The translations under genes and the position numbers were made by a program. Below, one piece after another: positions 6,063-13,868 of a stretch of 18,478 bases of DNA. The stretch's first letter is position 1, and each line of letters opens with the position of its first letter. The stretch comes from Chromatiales bacterium (GTDB taxonomy: Bacteria; Pseudomonadota; Gammaproteobacteria; SZUA-140). The notes under the pieces were generated by a model. It did no database searches, was not told the DNA's origin, and was given only the letters and a program-made list of their open reading frames with translations. Where the stretch lies: assembly GCA_031285245.1 (NCBI GenBank), contig JAITWN010000146.1, forward strand, positions 1 through 18,478, read 5' to 3'.

Positions 6063-8244
6063 AAACTTTGGGAATTTTGGGAGCGGGCTCTACATCGTGC
6101 TGATCAGTGTTCACGGGCTGATCCGAGGGCACGACCTTGAGCTTGGACGCGATGCCGATACCGGCGGGCAGGTGCTCTACGTGGTGGAATTGCTGCGCGC
6201 GCTTGCTGCGCATCCTGCGGTTGAGCGCGTTGATCTGCTGACGCGCTGCATTGTTGAAAGTCGTCTTCCTGGATACGACGAACCGATGGAAGAGGTCGCG
6301 CCTGGCGCAAATATCGTACGCATCGCCTGTGGCCCACGGCGCTATTTGCGCAAGGAAGCGCTGTGGCCGCACCTCGATAGCTTTGCTGATCGAGCGCTGA
6401 GGTATCTGCGCAGCCTGAGCAGGCTACCTGATCTCATTCATGCACATTACGCTGATGCTGGTTATGTCGGTGTGCGCCTCAGTAGTTTGCTAGAGGCGCC
6501 ACTGGTGTTCACCGGGCATTCGCTGGGGCACGTCAAGCGCGAGCGTTTGCTGGAGAAGGGAGTATCCACCGACGTCATCGAAAGTCAGTATCGCATGACG
6601 GCGCGTATCGAGGCGGAGAATCAAGCGCTTGATAATGCGGCTTTCATTGTCGCCAGCACGCATCAGGAAGTTGAAGTGCAATACAGCAGATATGACAACT
6701 ATCAACCGAAGCGGATGGTGGTGATTCCACCAGGCGTTGATTTACAGCGCTTTCATCCGCCGCTACGCGGTGAGGCGAGGCCGCCGATTTACAGCGAGCT
6801 TTGCCGTTTTTTGCGGCATCCCGAAAAGCCAATGATTCTTGCGCTTTCTCGTCCTGATCCGCGTAAGAATCTGCCTGCGCTGATTCATGCCTATGCGCAA
6901 CATAAGAAACTGCGTGATCTCGCCAATCTGGTGCTGATCACTGGCAATCGTGATGATGTCATGGCGATGGAAAAAGGGCCGCGCCGAACGCTCACTGAAC
7001 TCATGCAGCTCATCGATCACTATGATCTCTATGGCAACATCGCCTATCCCAAGCATCATCAGCCGGGTGATGTGCCTGATCTCTATCGGCTGGCGGCACG
7101 TAGTCGTGGCCTGTTCGTCAATCCCGCGCTCACTGAACCCTTCGGTCTCACGCTGCTTGAAGCCGCAGCGAGTGGTCTGCCGGTCATCGCGACCAATGAT
7201 GGCGGTCCGCAGGACATCATTGCGTATTGTCGCAATGGATTGTTGGTAGACCCGCTCGATATCGATGCGCTCGGTGAGGCGATGTGCTCCGTGCTCAGCG
7301 ATCGCGCGCGCTGGCAGCATTGGTCAAAGGCGGGCATTGCGGGCGCGAAGCGCCACTTTTCCTGGGAAGGGCATGTGCGCGGCTATCTGCGTGAAGTGCA
7401 TAAGGTGATGGCGGGTTCGCGCCGTCGTCAGCGCGGGGCAAACGCGGCGCGAAGTCGCTTGCCAAGTGCTGATCGCATTTTGGTATGCGATGTCGACAAT
7501 ACGCTGATCGGAGATCGCAACGGTCTTGATCAGCTTATGCAAGTGATGCGCGATACGCCGGCGCGGCTGGGTTTCGGAGTGGCGACGGGGCGCCATCTTC
7601 AGGCGGCGCTGAAGGTGCTGAAGCAATGGCGTGTACCGATGCCTGATTTCATTATTTCAGCGGCGGGCAGTGAGATCCACTATGGTCCGAAGCTGGTAGA
7701 AGATGAAGGCTGGAAGCGCCACATCGATCACCGCTTCGAGCCGGATCGCGTGCTTACTGCAATGCAGGGCGTGCGCGGGGTGCGTATGCAGCCCGCCGAT
7801 GAGCAGCGTCGGTTCAAGATCAGTTATTTTCTTGATGCAGGCAGCTGCGACCATGGAGTAATGCTCGAGATCGTGCGCCGTTTGCGTCGTGCGGACATTC
7901 ACGTCAACGTCATTTGTTCTTATCAGAAGTATCTCGATCTGCTGCCGGTGCGCGCTTCCAAGGGCGCTGCGCTGCGCCATATCGCGGACAAATGGGGCGT
8001 GCCCATAGATCGTGTGCTGGCTGCGGGAGATGCCGGCAATGATGAAGAGATGCTGTCGGGTGAAACACTTGGTGTCGTGGTGGCCAATTACAGCGCGGAA
8101 CTCGAAAGACTGCGTGGCCGTGATCGCATCTACTTCGCTCAGGCTCCCTACGCTTTGGGAATCCTGGAAGGTATCAGGCATTACGATTTTCTCGGGCGGC
8201 CGCGTTCCCGCGAGCCGTCGACGCAAGCGCTGGTCACCGCCTGA
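6049..8244 (+). CDS. Bifunctional sucrose-phosphate synthase / sucrose-phosphate phosphatase
   Basis: A 731-residue fusion. Residues 1-455 form a GT4 glycosyltransferase of the sucrose-phosphate synthase type: ADTGGQVLYVVEL (36-48), FTGHSLGHVKRERL (154-167), SRPDPRKN (267-274, NDP-sugar binding) and EPFGLTLLEAAASG (363-376). Residues 474-716 form an SPP-type HAD phosphatase with DVDNTLIGD (481-489, nucleophile Asp481 and acid/base Asp483), ATGR (512-515), Lys638 in RASKGAAL and AAGDAGNDEEML (658-669). All HAD motifs are intact, unlike the degenerate phosphatase-like tail of plant SPS, so the protein should convert UDP-glucose plus fructose-6-P to sucrose-6-P and then to sucrose. ATG 6049 lies within the kinase gene's 3' end and begins where SPS homology begins (SGLYIVLISVHGLIRGH). 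The reading frame is open further upstream, but those residues are the kinase in another frame. Confidence 0.93.
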   Translation: MSSAENFGNFGSGLYIVLISVHGLIRGHDLELGRDADTGGQVLYVVELLRALAAHPAVERVDLLTRCIVESRLPGYDEPMEEVAPGANIVRIACGPRRYLRKEALWPHLDSFADRALRYLRSLSRLPDLIHAHYADAGYVGVRLSSLLEAPLVFTGHSLGHVKRERLLEKGVSTDVIESQYRMTARIEAENQALDNAAFIVASTHQEVEVQYSRYDNYQPKRMVVIPPGVDLQRFHPPLRGEARPPIYSELCRFLRHPEKPMILALSRPDPRKNLPALIHAYAQHKKLRDLANLVLITGNRDDVMAMEKGPRRTLTELMQLIDHYDLYGNIAYPKHHQPGDVPDLYRLAARSRGLFVNPALTEPFGLTLLEAAASGLPVIATNDGGPQDIIAYCRNGLLVDPLDIDALGEAMCSVLSDRARWQHWSKAGIAGAKRHFSWEGHVRGYLREVHKVMAGSRRRQRGANAARSRLPSADRILVCDVDNTLIGDRNGLDQLMQVMRDTPARLGFGVATGRHLQAALKVLKQWRVPMPDFIISAAGSEIHYGPKLVEDEGWKRHIDHRFEPDRVLTAMQGVRGVRMQPADEQRRFKISYFLDAGSCDHGVMLEIVRRLRRADIHVNVICSYQKYLDLLPVRASKGAALRHIADKWGVPIDRVLAAGDAGNDEEMLSGETLGVVVANYSAELERLRGRDRIYFAQAPYALGILEGIRHYDFLGRPRSREPSTQALVTA

Positions 8245-8283
8245 TTGCATCCGTGCTGATCAGCTCCACTTACGGAGACTGTC

Positions 8284-10686
8284 ATGTCAAACGATCTCGA
8301 GAGCTATCTGCAGGAAAATCGTGAGGCGAGTTATGCGCTGCTGCGCCGTTACATCGCCATGGGGCGACCGTTTCTGCTGCGCTCAGACATCATCGATGAA
8401 TGTAAGGCTTTCTGTGAAGAGAATCCCGCTCTGGGTTTTGAAGGCTCTGCGCTGCATGGACTGATCAAGTTTTCTCAGGAGGCAACCGTCGATGCGCCCT
8501 GGATCTACATTGCTTCGCGGCGTTATGTCGCGCGCTGGAGCTATTACCGCATTCATGCCGAGTCGATGGGCGGCGAGGAAATCAGCGTCAGTGAATATCT
8601 CGCTTTCAAGGAACGAGTGATTGAAGGTGCGCGTGCCGATGGCGGTGATCCGCAGTGGACGCTGGAGTTTGATATCGGACCGCTGCAGCGCGAATTCCCG
8701 CGCATGCATGAGTCACGCTCTATCGGTCGTGGCATGGAGTTTCTCAATAGACGATTGTCGAGTCAGTTGTTTCAGAATATCGCCAAGGGTGATCAGCGCG
8801 TGCTGGATTTTATTTCGGCGCATCGTATTCAGGGCCGTCAGCTCATGGTGAATGACCGTATTCGCACGGTAGGTGATTTGCGCAAGCACTTGCGTGATGC
8901 AGATGAATATCTCGCGCAGCAGAATGCCGATGCGCTGTGGGAAGATGTCGCGCATTCTATGCAGGGGATGGGGTTTGAGCCGGGCTGGGGGCGCACGGTT
9001 GCGCGCATGCGCGATACGATGTCGCTGCTCACCGATCTGCTGGAAGCGCCAGATCATGATCATCTCGAGCGCTTTCTCGGGCGCATTCCGATGATTCTGA
9101 ATCTCGCCATTCTGACGCCGCATGGTTATTTCGCGCAGGCGAACGTGCTTGGCCTGCCTGATACCGGCGGTCAGGTGGTGTACATCCTCGATCAAGTGCG
9201 AGCGCTGGAGCATGAGATGCGCAGTCGGCTCTATGAGCAGGGGCTCGACGTTGAGCCGCAGATTCTAGTGGTGACGCGCCTCATTCCCGATGCGCGCGGC
9301 ACGACTTGCGATCAGCGTCTGGAGCCGATCATCGGCACGCGCAACGCGCGCATCCTGCGCGTACCGTTTCGCAATCCCGATGGCGAAGTCGTGCCGCATT
9401 GGATATCACGCTTCGAAGTCTGGCCTTATCTTGAGCGCTTCACTATCGATGTCGAAACCGAAGTGCTCGCGGAGTTGACTGCGCGCCCTGACCTCATCAT
9501 TGGCAACTATTCCGACGGCAATCTGGTAGCAACGCTGCTATCGCGACGTCTCGATGTCACGCAGTGCAATATTGCCCACGCTTTTGAGAAAACTAAATAC
9601 CTGATGTCGGATCTCTATTGGCGCGAGAACGACGCGCAGTATCACTTCGCCTGTCAGTTCACCGCGGATCTCATCGCCATGAACGCGGCGGATTTCATCA
9701 TTACCAGCACCTATCAGGAAATTGCCGGCGGCATTGACAGCGTCGGGCAGTACGAAAGCTATTCTTCCTATACGCTACCTGGTTTGTATCGCGTGGTTAA
9801 CGGGATCGATATGTTCGATCCGAAGTTCAATATCGTTTCGCCCGGCGCGGATGCGGGGGTGTATTTTTCCCATGCCGACGATAAGCGTCGTCTGACGTCT
9901 CTGCATGATGAGATTGATGAGTTGATCTATGGCCGCGGCAAGCGCGATGACGCGCGCGGAATGCTTGATGATCGTGAGAAGCCGCTGCTCTTTTCCATGG
10001 CGAGACTTGATCGCATCAAAAATATTACCAGCCTGGTCGAATGGTATGGTGAGAACGAGCGCCTGCGCGACGCGGCCAATCTGCTCATCATTGCTGGTCA
10101 TATCGATGTGAAAAAATCCGGCGATCGCGAAGAGCAGGCACAGATCGAGCTCATGCACAAGCTCATGGATCGTTATCGTCTCGATGGCGAAATGCGTTGG
10201 CTGGGTGTGCTGCTCGACAAGAATCTGGCAGGTGAACTCTATCGTGTCGTTGCCGATCAGCATGGCGCTTTTGTGCAGCCGGCGTTGTTCGAAGCTTTCG
10301 GCTTGACCGTGATTGAAGCGATGAGCTCAGGGTTGCCAACTTTTGCCACACGCTATGGTGGTCCGCTCGAAATCATTCAGCATGGCGCTTCGGGTTTTCA
10401 TATCGATCCCAATCATGGCGCGCAAGCAGCAGAGATGATGGCGGATTTCATGGAGCGCTGCGCGCGTGAGTCTGATTACTGGCAGCGTATTTCGGCGCAG
10501 ACCCTGGAACGGGTGTGCAGCCGTTACACCTGGGCGCTCTATGCTGAGCGCATGATGACGCTATCGCGCGTGTATGGATTCTGGAAATACGTGACCAACC
10601 TCGAGCGCAGTGGATCGCAGCGCTATCTGGAAATGTTCTACGCCTTGCAGTATCGCCATCTGGCAGAGCAGGTGAAGCGCCAATAA
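8284..10686 (+). CDS. sus: Sucrose synthase
   Basis: An 800-residue GT4 enzyme that reversibly converts sucrose plus NDP to NDP-glucose plus fructose; bacterial forms often prefer ADP. Residues 1-265 form the SUS-specific N-terminal regulatory region (e.g. WIYIASRRYVARWSYYRIH, 73-91). The catalytic part shows GYFAQANVLGLPDTGGQVVY (281-300), FEVWPYLERF (377-386), IAHAFEKTKYL (430-440), SMARLDRIKN (571-580) and EAFGLTVIEAMSSG (670-683); the family glutamate Glu678 and the Arg574/Lys579 phosphate-binding pair are present. Full family length. GGAG (8274-8277) is 6 bases before the ATG, and 39 bases separate it from the SPS-SPP gene, so it is the last gene of the three-gene operon. Separately from SPS, it allows sucrose to feed nucleotide-sugar or glycogen synthesis. 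Confidence 0.96.
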   Translation: MSNDLESYLQENREASYALLRRYIAMGRPFLLRSDIIDECKAFCEENPALGFEGSALHGLIKFSQEATVDAPWIYIASRRYVARWSYYRIHAESMGGEEISVSEYLAFKERVIEGARADGGDPQWTLEFDIGPLQREFPRMHESRSIGRGMEFLNRRLSSQLFQNIAKGDQRVLDFISAHRIQGRQLMVNDRIRTVGDLRKHLRDADEYLAQQNADALWEDVAHSMQGMGFEPGWGRTVARMRDTMSLLTDLLEAPDHDHLERFLGRIPMILNLAILTPHGYFAQANVLGLPDTGGQVVYILDQVRALEHEMRSRLYEQGLDVEPQILVVTRLIPDARGTTCDQRLEPIIGTRNARILRVPFRNPDGEVVPHWISRFEVWPYLERFTIDVETEVLAELTARPDLIIGNYSDGNLVATLLSRRLDVTQCNIAHAFEKTKYLMSDLYWRENDAQYHFACQFTADLIAMNAADFIITSTYQEIAGGIDSVGQYESYSSYTLPGLYRVVNGIDMFDPKFNIVSPGADAGVYFSHADDKRRLTSLHDEIDELIYGRGKRDDARGMLDDREKPLLFSMARLDRIKNITSLVEWYGENERLRDAANLLIIAGHIDVKKSGDREEQAQIELMHKLMDRYRLDGEMRWLGVLLDKNLAGELYRVVADQHGAFVQPALFEAFGLTVIEAMSSGLPTFATRYGGPLEIIQHGASGFHIDPNHGAQAAEMMADFMERCARESDYWQRISAQTLERVCSRYTWALYAERMMTLSRVYGFWKYVTNLERSGSQRYLEMFYALQYRHLAEQVKRQ

Positions 10687-10706
10687 ATTACTAGGCTGGC
10701 GAGCGG

Positions 10707-10735
10707 TTGATTCGCTGGCGGTGGTGTCATATCCT
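10707..10735 (+). promoter_or_regulatory. Likely sigma70-type promoter of the tRNA-Arg gene
   Basis: TTGATT (10707-10712) and TATCCT (10730-10735) are separated by exactly 17 bases and lie 55 bases ahead of the tRNA 5' end. Transcription would begin near 10742. The call rests on box match and spacing alone. Confidence 0.45.
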
Positions 10736-10740
10736 TGGCT

Positions 10741-10777
10741 GCTCGGATCTGTTCGCTACCCGCGCACGGATCCGAGC
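10741..10777. other. Hairpin in the tRNA leader / downstream of sus
   Basis: Perfect 9-base arms gctcggatc (10741-10749) and gatccgagc (10769-10777) enclose a 19-base loop. There is no T-run, so it is a poor intrinsic terminator for the sucrose operon. If the promoter call is right, it lies in the 5' leader of the tRNA precursor, 12 bases before the mature end. Confidence 0.45.
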
Positions 10778-10789
10778 CCGCCGTACCGA

Positions 10790-10866
10790 GCGCCCTTAGC
10801 TCAGCTGGATAGAGCGTTGGATTCCGATTCCAAAGGTCAGAGGTTCGAATCCTCTAGGGCGCGCCA
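10790..10866 (+). tRNA. tRNA-Arg (anticodon CCG), CCA encoded
   Basis: Seventy-seven bases fold as a full cloverleaf. The acceptor GCGCCCT pairs perfectly with AGGGCGC; the D arm is GCTC AGCTGGATA GAGC; the anticodon stem TTGGA/TCCAA holds the loop TTCCGAT with CCG at positions 34-36; the T arm is AGAGG TTCGAAT CCTCT; discriminator G and a genomically encoded CCA follow. It would read the arginine codon CGG. No copy of its 3' end and no integrase is seen downstream in the window. Confidence 0.97.
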
Positions 10867-11091
10867 CCTGGGTTCTTCGTTCCCTAACACTTTGAAAGAT
10901 GAAGTGAGACCTCACCGCGCTGCGGTTGATGTGGCGCCCTCATGCCTGAATGCGCCGCGCTGTGTGAGTGCTTCGTCTGTCACGGAGAATGACTGTGAAT
11001 GAGCTTGAGCTTGCAGTCTTGGTGCTCGTGCATCAACATGTCGATGACACACTCAGCCAGGTGCTGTCGGAGCTTGTCGATACGCGCTACT
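10867..11091. other. Intergenic region between tRNA-Arg and the sensor pseudogene
   Basis: No gene can be supported. A 32-codon frame from GTG 10995 to TAG 11091-11093 (NELELAVLVLVHQHVDDTLS...) has no family resemblance that I recognise. The frame of the PAS domain is open back to ATG 10999, but residues before 11092 look non-native. The true 5' end of the sensor gene appears to be lost or out of frame here. Confidence 0.4.
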
Positions 11092-12125
11092 AGCATACCG
11101 ATTCTCGTCTGGATGGCGACACCCGAGGGCCTGCTGCACTACGCCAACGACCGATGGTATGGCTACGCGGGATTGAATTCCAATAACGCGGATCATTGGC
11201 TGCTTACCGTGCTTCACCCCGAAGATCATGATGCGTTTATTCAGCGCTGGGCAGGCGCACTCAGCCGAATAGAAGACTTCGAGCTTGAAGCGCGTTGCCG
11301 GCACCATGATGGTGTGTATCGCTGGTTTCTGGTGAGCGTCTCCTCGCTGAAGGACGCCAACGGGAAAATCATTTTCTGGTTTGGTGTGAGCACAGATATC
11401 CAGGAGCGCAAGCAAGTTGAGCATGGCATACGCTTCCTCTCCGAGGCCTGCGCGGCGCTTTCGCAGATCAGTGATTATCAGAGTACGCTGAACTGTGTCG
11501 TCGCATTGGCGGTGCCGGATTTCGCCGATTGGTGCGCAATCGACGCCATCAACAATGGCCACGTGCAACGCCTCGCTGCCATGCACGTCGACCCGGCGCG
11601 CATACCGCTCATTTTAGAGCTGAGCCGGTGCTATCCACCACAGCGGAACACCTCATGTATCTGGCAGGCGGCGGATACCGTGCGATCGCAGATGAAGATT
11701 TATGACGAGGAAACGCTGGCACAATACGCACGAGACGAGGGCGAGCTCAAGTTGATGCGTGAGCAAAGCCTTGCCATCATGCTGCGGCTGGTGGGGCACG
11801 AGGTGCGTACAGTTTCTGATGGTCTGCAGGCGATTGAGCAGGCGGTAGCGTTTGCGCCTGAGATGATTCTGCTCGACATCGGCATGCCTGGTGTGGATGG
11901 CTACGAAGCTGCGCGCCGCATTCGCTCGCAGTATTGGGACAACCCGCTGATGCTGGTGGCGCTCACTGGCTGGGGGCAGGAAGAGGATAGGCGTCGTTCG
12001 GTAGTTGCCGGCTTCGATTATCATTTCACCAAACCGATCATCCCGCGGACCTTGAGCGCTTGGTTGCGCAGCTGCCACCGGCAGAGCCGCCGGTGGGGGA
12101 TGTGCAACTTAACATCGATCTGTGA
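11092..12125 (+). pseudogene. Remnant of a PAS-GAF hybrid sensor histidine kinase with receiver domain
   Basis: A PAS fold comes first (IPILVWMATPEGLLHYANDRWYGYAGL, then its PAC part YRWFLVSVSSLKDANGK and WFGVSTDIQERK). A GAF start follows (FLSEACAALSQISDY to LAQYARDEGELKLMRE, about 11437-11763). At about 11761 the frame passes directly into the middle of a receiver domain (SLAIMLRLVGHEVRTVSDGL, LLDIGMPGVDGYEAARR). The remainder of GAF, the HisKA dimerisation and HATPase domains, and the first strand with the acidic pair of the receiver are absent. The phospho-acceptor Asp (LLDIGMP), Thr (ALTGWGQEEDRRRS) and Lys (FTKP) remain. Just after the FTKP codons (about 12036) the native end, PADLERLVAQLPPAEPP then VQLNIDL and TGA 12123-12125, is in another frame. 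With no kinase, no intact receiver pocket and a frameshift, I call it non-functional. A start near ATG 10999 would be needed for any translation. Confidence 0.85.
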
Positions 12126-12316
12126 GTGCACTTTCTTTCCAAGAGCAACGATGCGCTGATGGCGCAGCTTGTTACTGCATGTGTGAGGCCAACGCGAACT
12201 GAAATCGGATAATGTATACTCCCCGGCCGACCGCCAGGTGTGTATATCGGGGTATGTACATATAGAGTCAGTCGCGGATCTTGCGCTCTGAAATATTGCT
12301 CGATAGCAGTTTGCGT
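12126..12316. other. Non-coding stretch with an imperfect inverted repeat
   Basis: No gene is supported. An imperfect inverted repeat, atgtatactccccg (12212-12225) against cggggtatgtacat (12248-12261), matches at 11 of 14 positions around a 22-base spacer. It might be an operator, a decayed repeat end or chance. The unusually AT-rich tgtatat and tacatatag patches stand out in this GC-rich context. Confidence 0.35.
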
Positions 12317-12440
12317 TTAAGGAAGGTCTGAAAAACCTCCGTCATTGCGAGGGGCGTTAGCCCCGTGGCAATCCAGATGACTACATGGATTGCTTTAGGC
12401 TTCGCCTCGCAATGACGGAGGTTTTTCAGACCTTCCTTAA
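12317..12440. repeat. Palindromic intergenic repeat, copy 3 (inverted, perfect arms)
   Basis: Perfect 36-base inverted arms at 12317-12352 and 12405-12440 begin ttaaggaaggtctgaaaaac and end in gtcattgcgagg. The central segment, read on the minus strand, carries cgaagcc, caatccatg, tggattgccacggggcta and cgcccctcgcaatg, so it is the same element as copies 1 and 2 but in the opposite orientation. It lacks their taataattatctgg loop insert. The arms are identical, unlike the other copies, which suggests a recent insertion or a folded RNA under selection. It lies about 120 bases before the TPR operon. Confidence 0.9.
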
Positions 12441-12472
12441 GGCTCTGTTCATATTCGATGAGTACCCTGCCA

Positions 12473-12500
12473 GGCATTCAGCTTGAGTGAGCTGAATGCC
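12473..12500. other. Short perfect hairpin ahead of the TPR operon
   Basis: Arms ggcattcagct (12473-12483) and agctgaatgcc (12490-12500) pair over 11 bases with a 6-base loop (tgagtg). It lies about 60 bases before the first gene of the operon. No T-run follows, so it is more likely a leader hairpin or binding site than an intrinsic terminator. No promoter that I trust is visible. Confidence 0.5.
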
Positions 12501-12560
12501 GGCCCGGTCCGGGTATTCGCCGCCGGCATGACAGGCACGGTGTATTCGATCTCCACGCCC

Positions 12561-13868
12561 ATGATGACAAATAGGCTTCTACCGATCGCGATGCTGTTCG
12601 TGCTGCTGCTTGGCATGCGTGCCGGCGAGGCAGCCGATTATCGTGCCCTCGATGCCGAGGTGCGCGCCGTGCAGCGCGTGTTCGCTGCGGCGGGGGGGGC
12701 GGTGTCGTCTCAGACTGCGGTGCTCTTGTCTGTCGATCCGGCGCACATCAACGATGCCGAGGAAGTGCTGGCGCGCGCCGCGTCTTCGGGAAGCTTGCTG
12801 CCTGACTCTCGCGATGCCGAGCTTCTGTGGCTGGCGAAGCGCTGGATGGCGCGCGCCTATCTCAATGAAGCCGCGACGCTGCTTGCGCGTGTGCGTGGCA
12901 ATGGCGATGTCGGATCCGAAAAAATACTGCTACAGGCCGAAATTCTCGCGCGCCAGGGGCGTCATGCGGACGCAGCTGCGCTGCTGCAATCCGCGCAGGC
13001 GCAGATGCCACAACCTTGGGCATCCTATGCGGCTTATAACCTCGCCGCCGCCTCGCTGAGCGCGGGACGTACGCAAGCTGCGCTTGAAACGCTCGATGCG
13101 CTCGGTCGTGGCACGGGCGGCGATGATGAGGTGCTCGCGTTGCGTGATCGCGCCAATATTACGCTCGGTTTCCAGCGTCTCGGCGCTGGCGATGGTGCCG
13201 CTGCCAAAGCTGCTTTCGATCGCGTGCGTTTCGATGGACCCTTCTCGGCCGAAGCGCTCTTCGGACTTGGCTGGAGCGAGTTTTCGCAGAATAATCTTTC
13301 GCGCGCACTGATTCCCTGGGCCGAACTCAACCAGCGCGGCGCGCTCGAGCCCGCGGTGCGTGAGGTACTGCTACTCGCGCCTTATGCGCGTTGGCAGCTT
13401 GGTGCTTATCGCGAGGCGGTCGAACAATATCGTACAGCCATCACGCGCTTTGACGCTGAGCTTGCGCTCCTTGATCGCACGCGCGCAGGGCTTGGCGGCG
13501 ATGCCTTGCTCGATACCTTGAGCATTACGGCGCAAGGTGATGGTGCGCCGCGCCCGCCAGCGGGCTATGACAGTTTCTATTTGCGCGCGCTGATGAGTGC
13601 CGAGCCCTTCCGGGCCGGGCTCGACACGCTGCGCCATCTGCGCGAAATCGAAAGAGAGGCCGTATCGCTGCCAGGTGGTAGCGCGATTGCTACGCGCGCG
13701 AATGCGGCCGCCGCGGGATATCGCGAGTTATTGCGTGCCTATGCTGATGCTGATCTTGGTGCCGAGCGTGAGCGCAGCGTTTCCTATCGCGCCCGCGCGC
13801 ACTTTGAGTTGGCGCGTCTGCTCGATGAGGTTTCCGCGCGCGAGAATCAGCAAGAGGGTGCGAAATGA
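12561..13868 (+). CDS. Exported TPR-like repeat protein, first gene of the ExbB/ExbD operon
   Basis: A 435-residue protein with a Sec signal peptide (MTNRLLPIAMLFVLLLG, probable cleavage after AGEA, residue 24). The rest is alpha-helical and Ala/Leu-rich, with repeated A-x-x-L-Y/A-LG patterns typical of tetratricopeptide-like solenoids, e.g. ILARQGRHADAAALLQSAQA, FGLGWSEFSQNNLSRALIPW and YARWQLGAYREAVEQYRTAI. It should sit in the periplasm and act as a scaffold; no enzyme motif is seen. The start is uncertain: ATG 12561 or 12564 gives a clean signal peptide but has no good Shine-Dalgarno, and TTG 12483 and ATG 12528 are in frame upstream. The last codons overlap the next ATG (ATGA). I do not recognise a named gene. 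Confidence 0.8.
   Translation: MMTNRLLPIAMLFVLLLGMRAGEAADYRALDAEVRAVQRVFAAAGGAVSSQTAVLLSVDPAHINDAEEVLARAASSGSLLPDSRDAELLWLAKRWMARAYLNEAATLLARVRGNGDVGSEKILLQAEILARQGRHADAAALLQSAQAQMPQPWASYAAYNLAAASLSAGRTQAALETLDALGRGTGGDDEVLALRDRANITLGFQRLGAGDGAAAKAAFDRVRFDGPFSAEALFGLGWSEFSQNNLSRALIPWAELNQRGALEPAVREVLLLAPYARWQLGAYREAVEQYRTAITRFDAELALLDRTRAGLGGDALLDTLSITAQGDGAPRPPAGYDSFYLRALMSAEPFRAGLDTLRHLREIEREAVSLPGGSAIATRANAAAAGYRELLRAYADADLGAERERSVSYRARAHFELARLLDEVSARENQQEGAK

Noticed and set aside
7657..8250. 197-codon minus-strand frame opposite the SPP domain
   Set aside because: Fully covered by the conserved HAD phosphatase coding sequence on the plus strand, and no motif is seen in it.
10995..11093. 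Short GTG-led frame (32 codons) before the PAS remnant
   Set aside because: No family resemblance, only a weak ggag upstream, and it ends where the PAS reading begins in another frame; kept only as a note in the intergenic entry.
10790..12125. Genomic island integrated at tRNA-Arg
   Set aside because: No integrase, no duplicated tRNA 3' end and no phage or plasmid genes are visible; the decayed sensor alone is not enough.
1284..12440. CRISPR-like array from the recurring palindromes
   Set aside because: The three copies are kilobases apart, in both orientations and without unit-length spacers; they are dispersed intergenic repeats.
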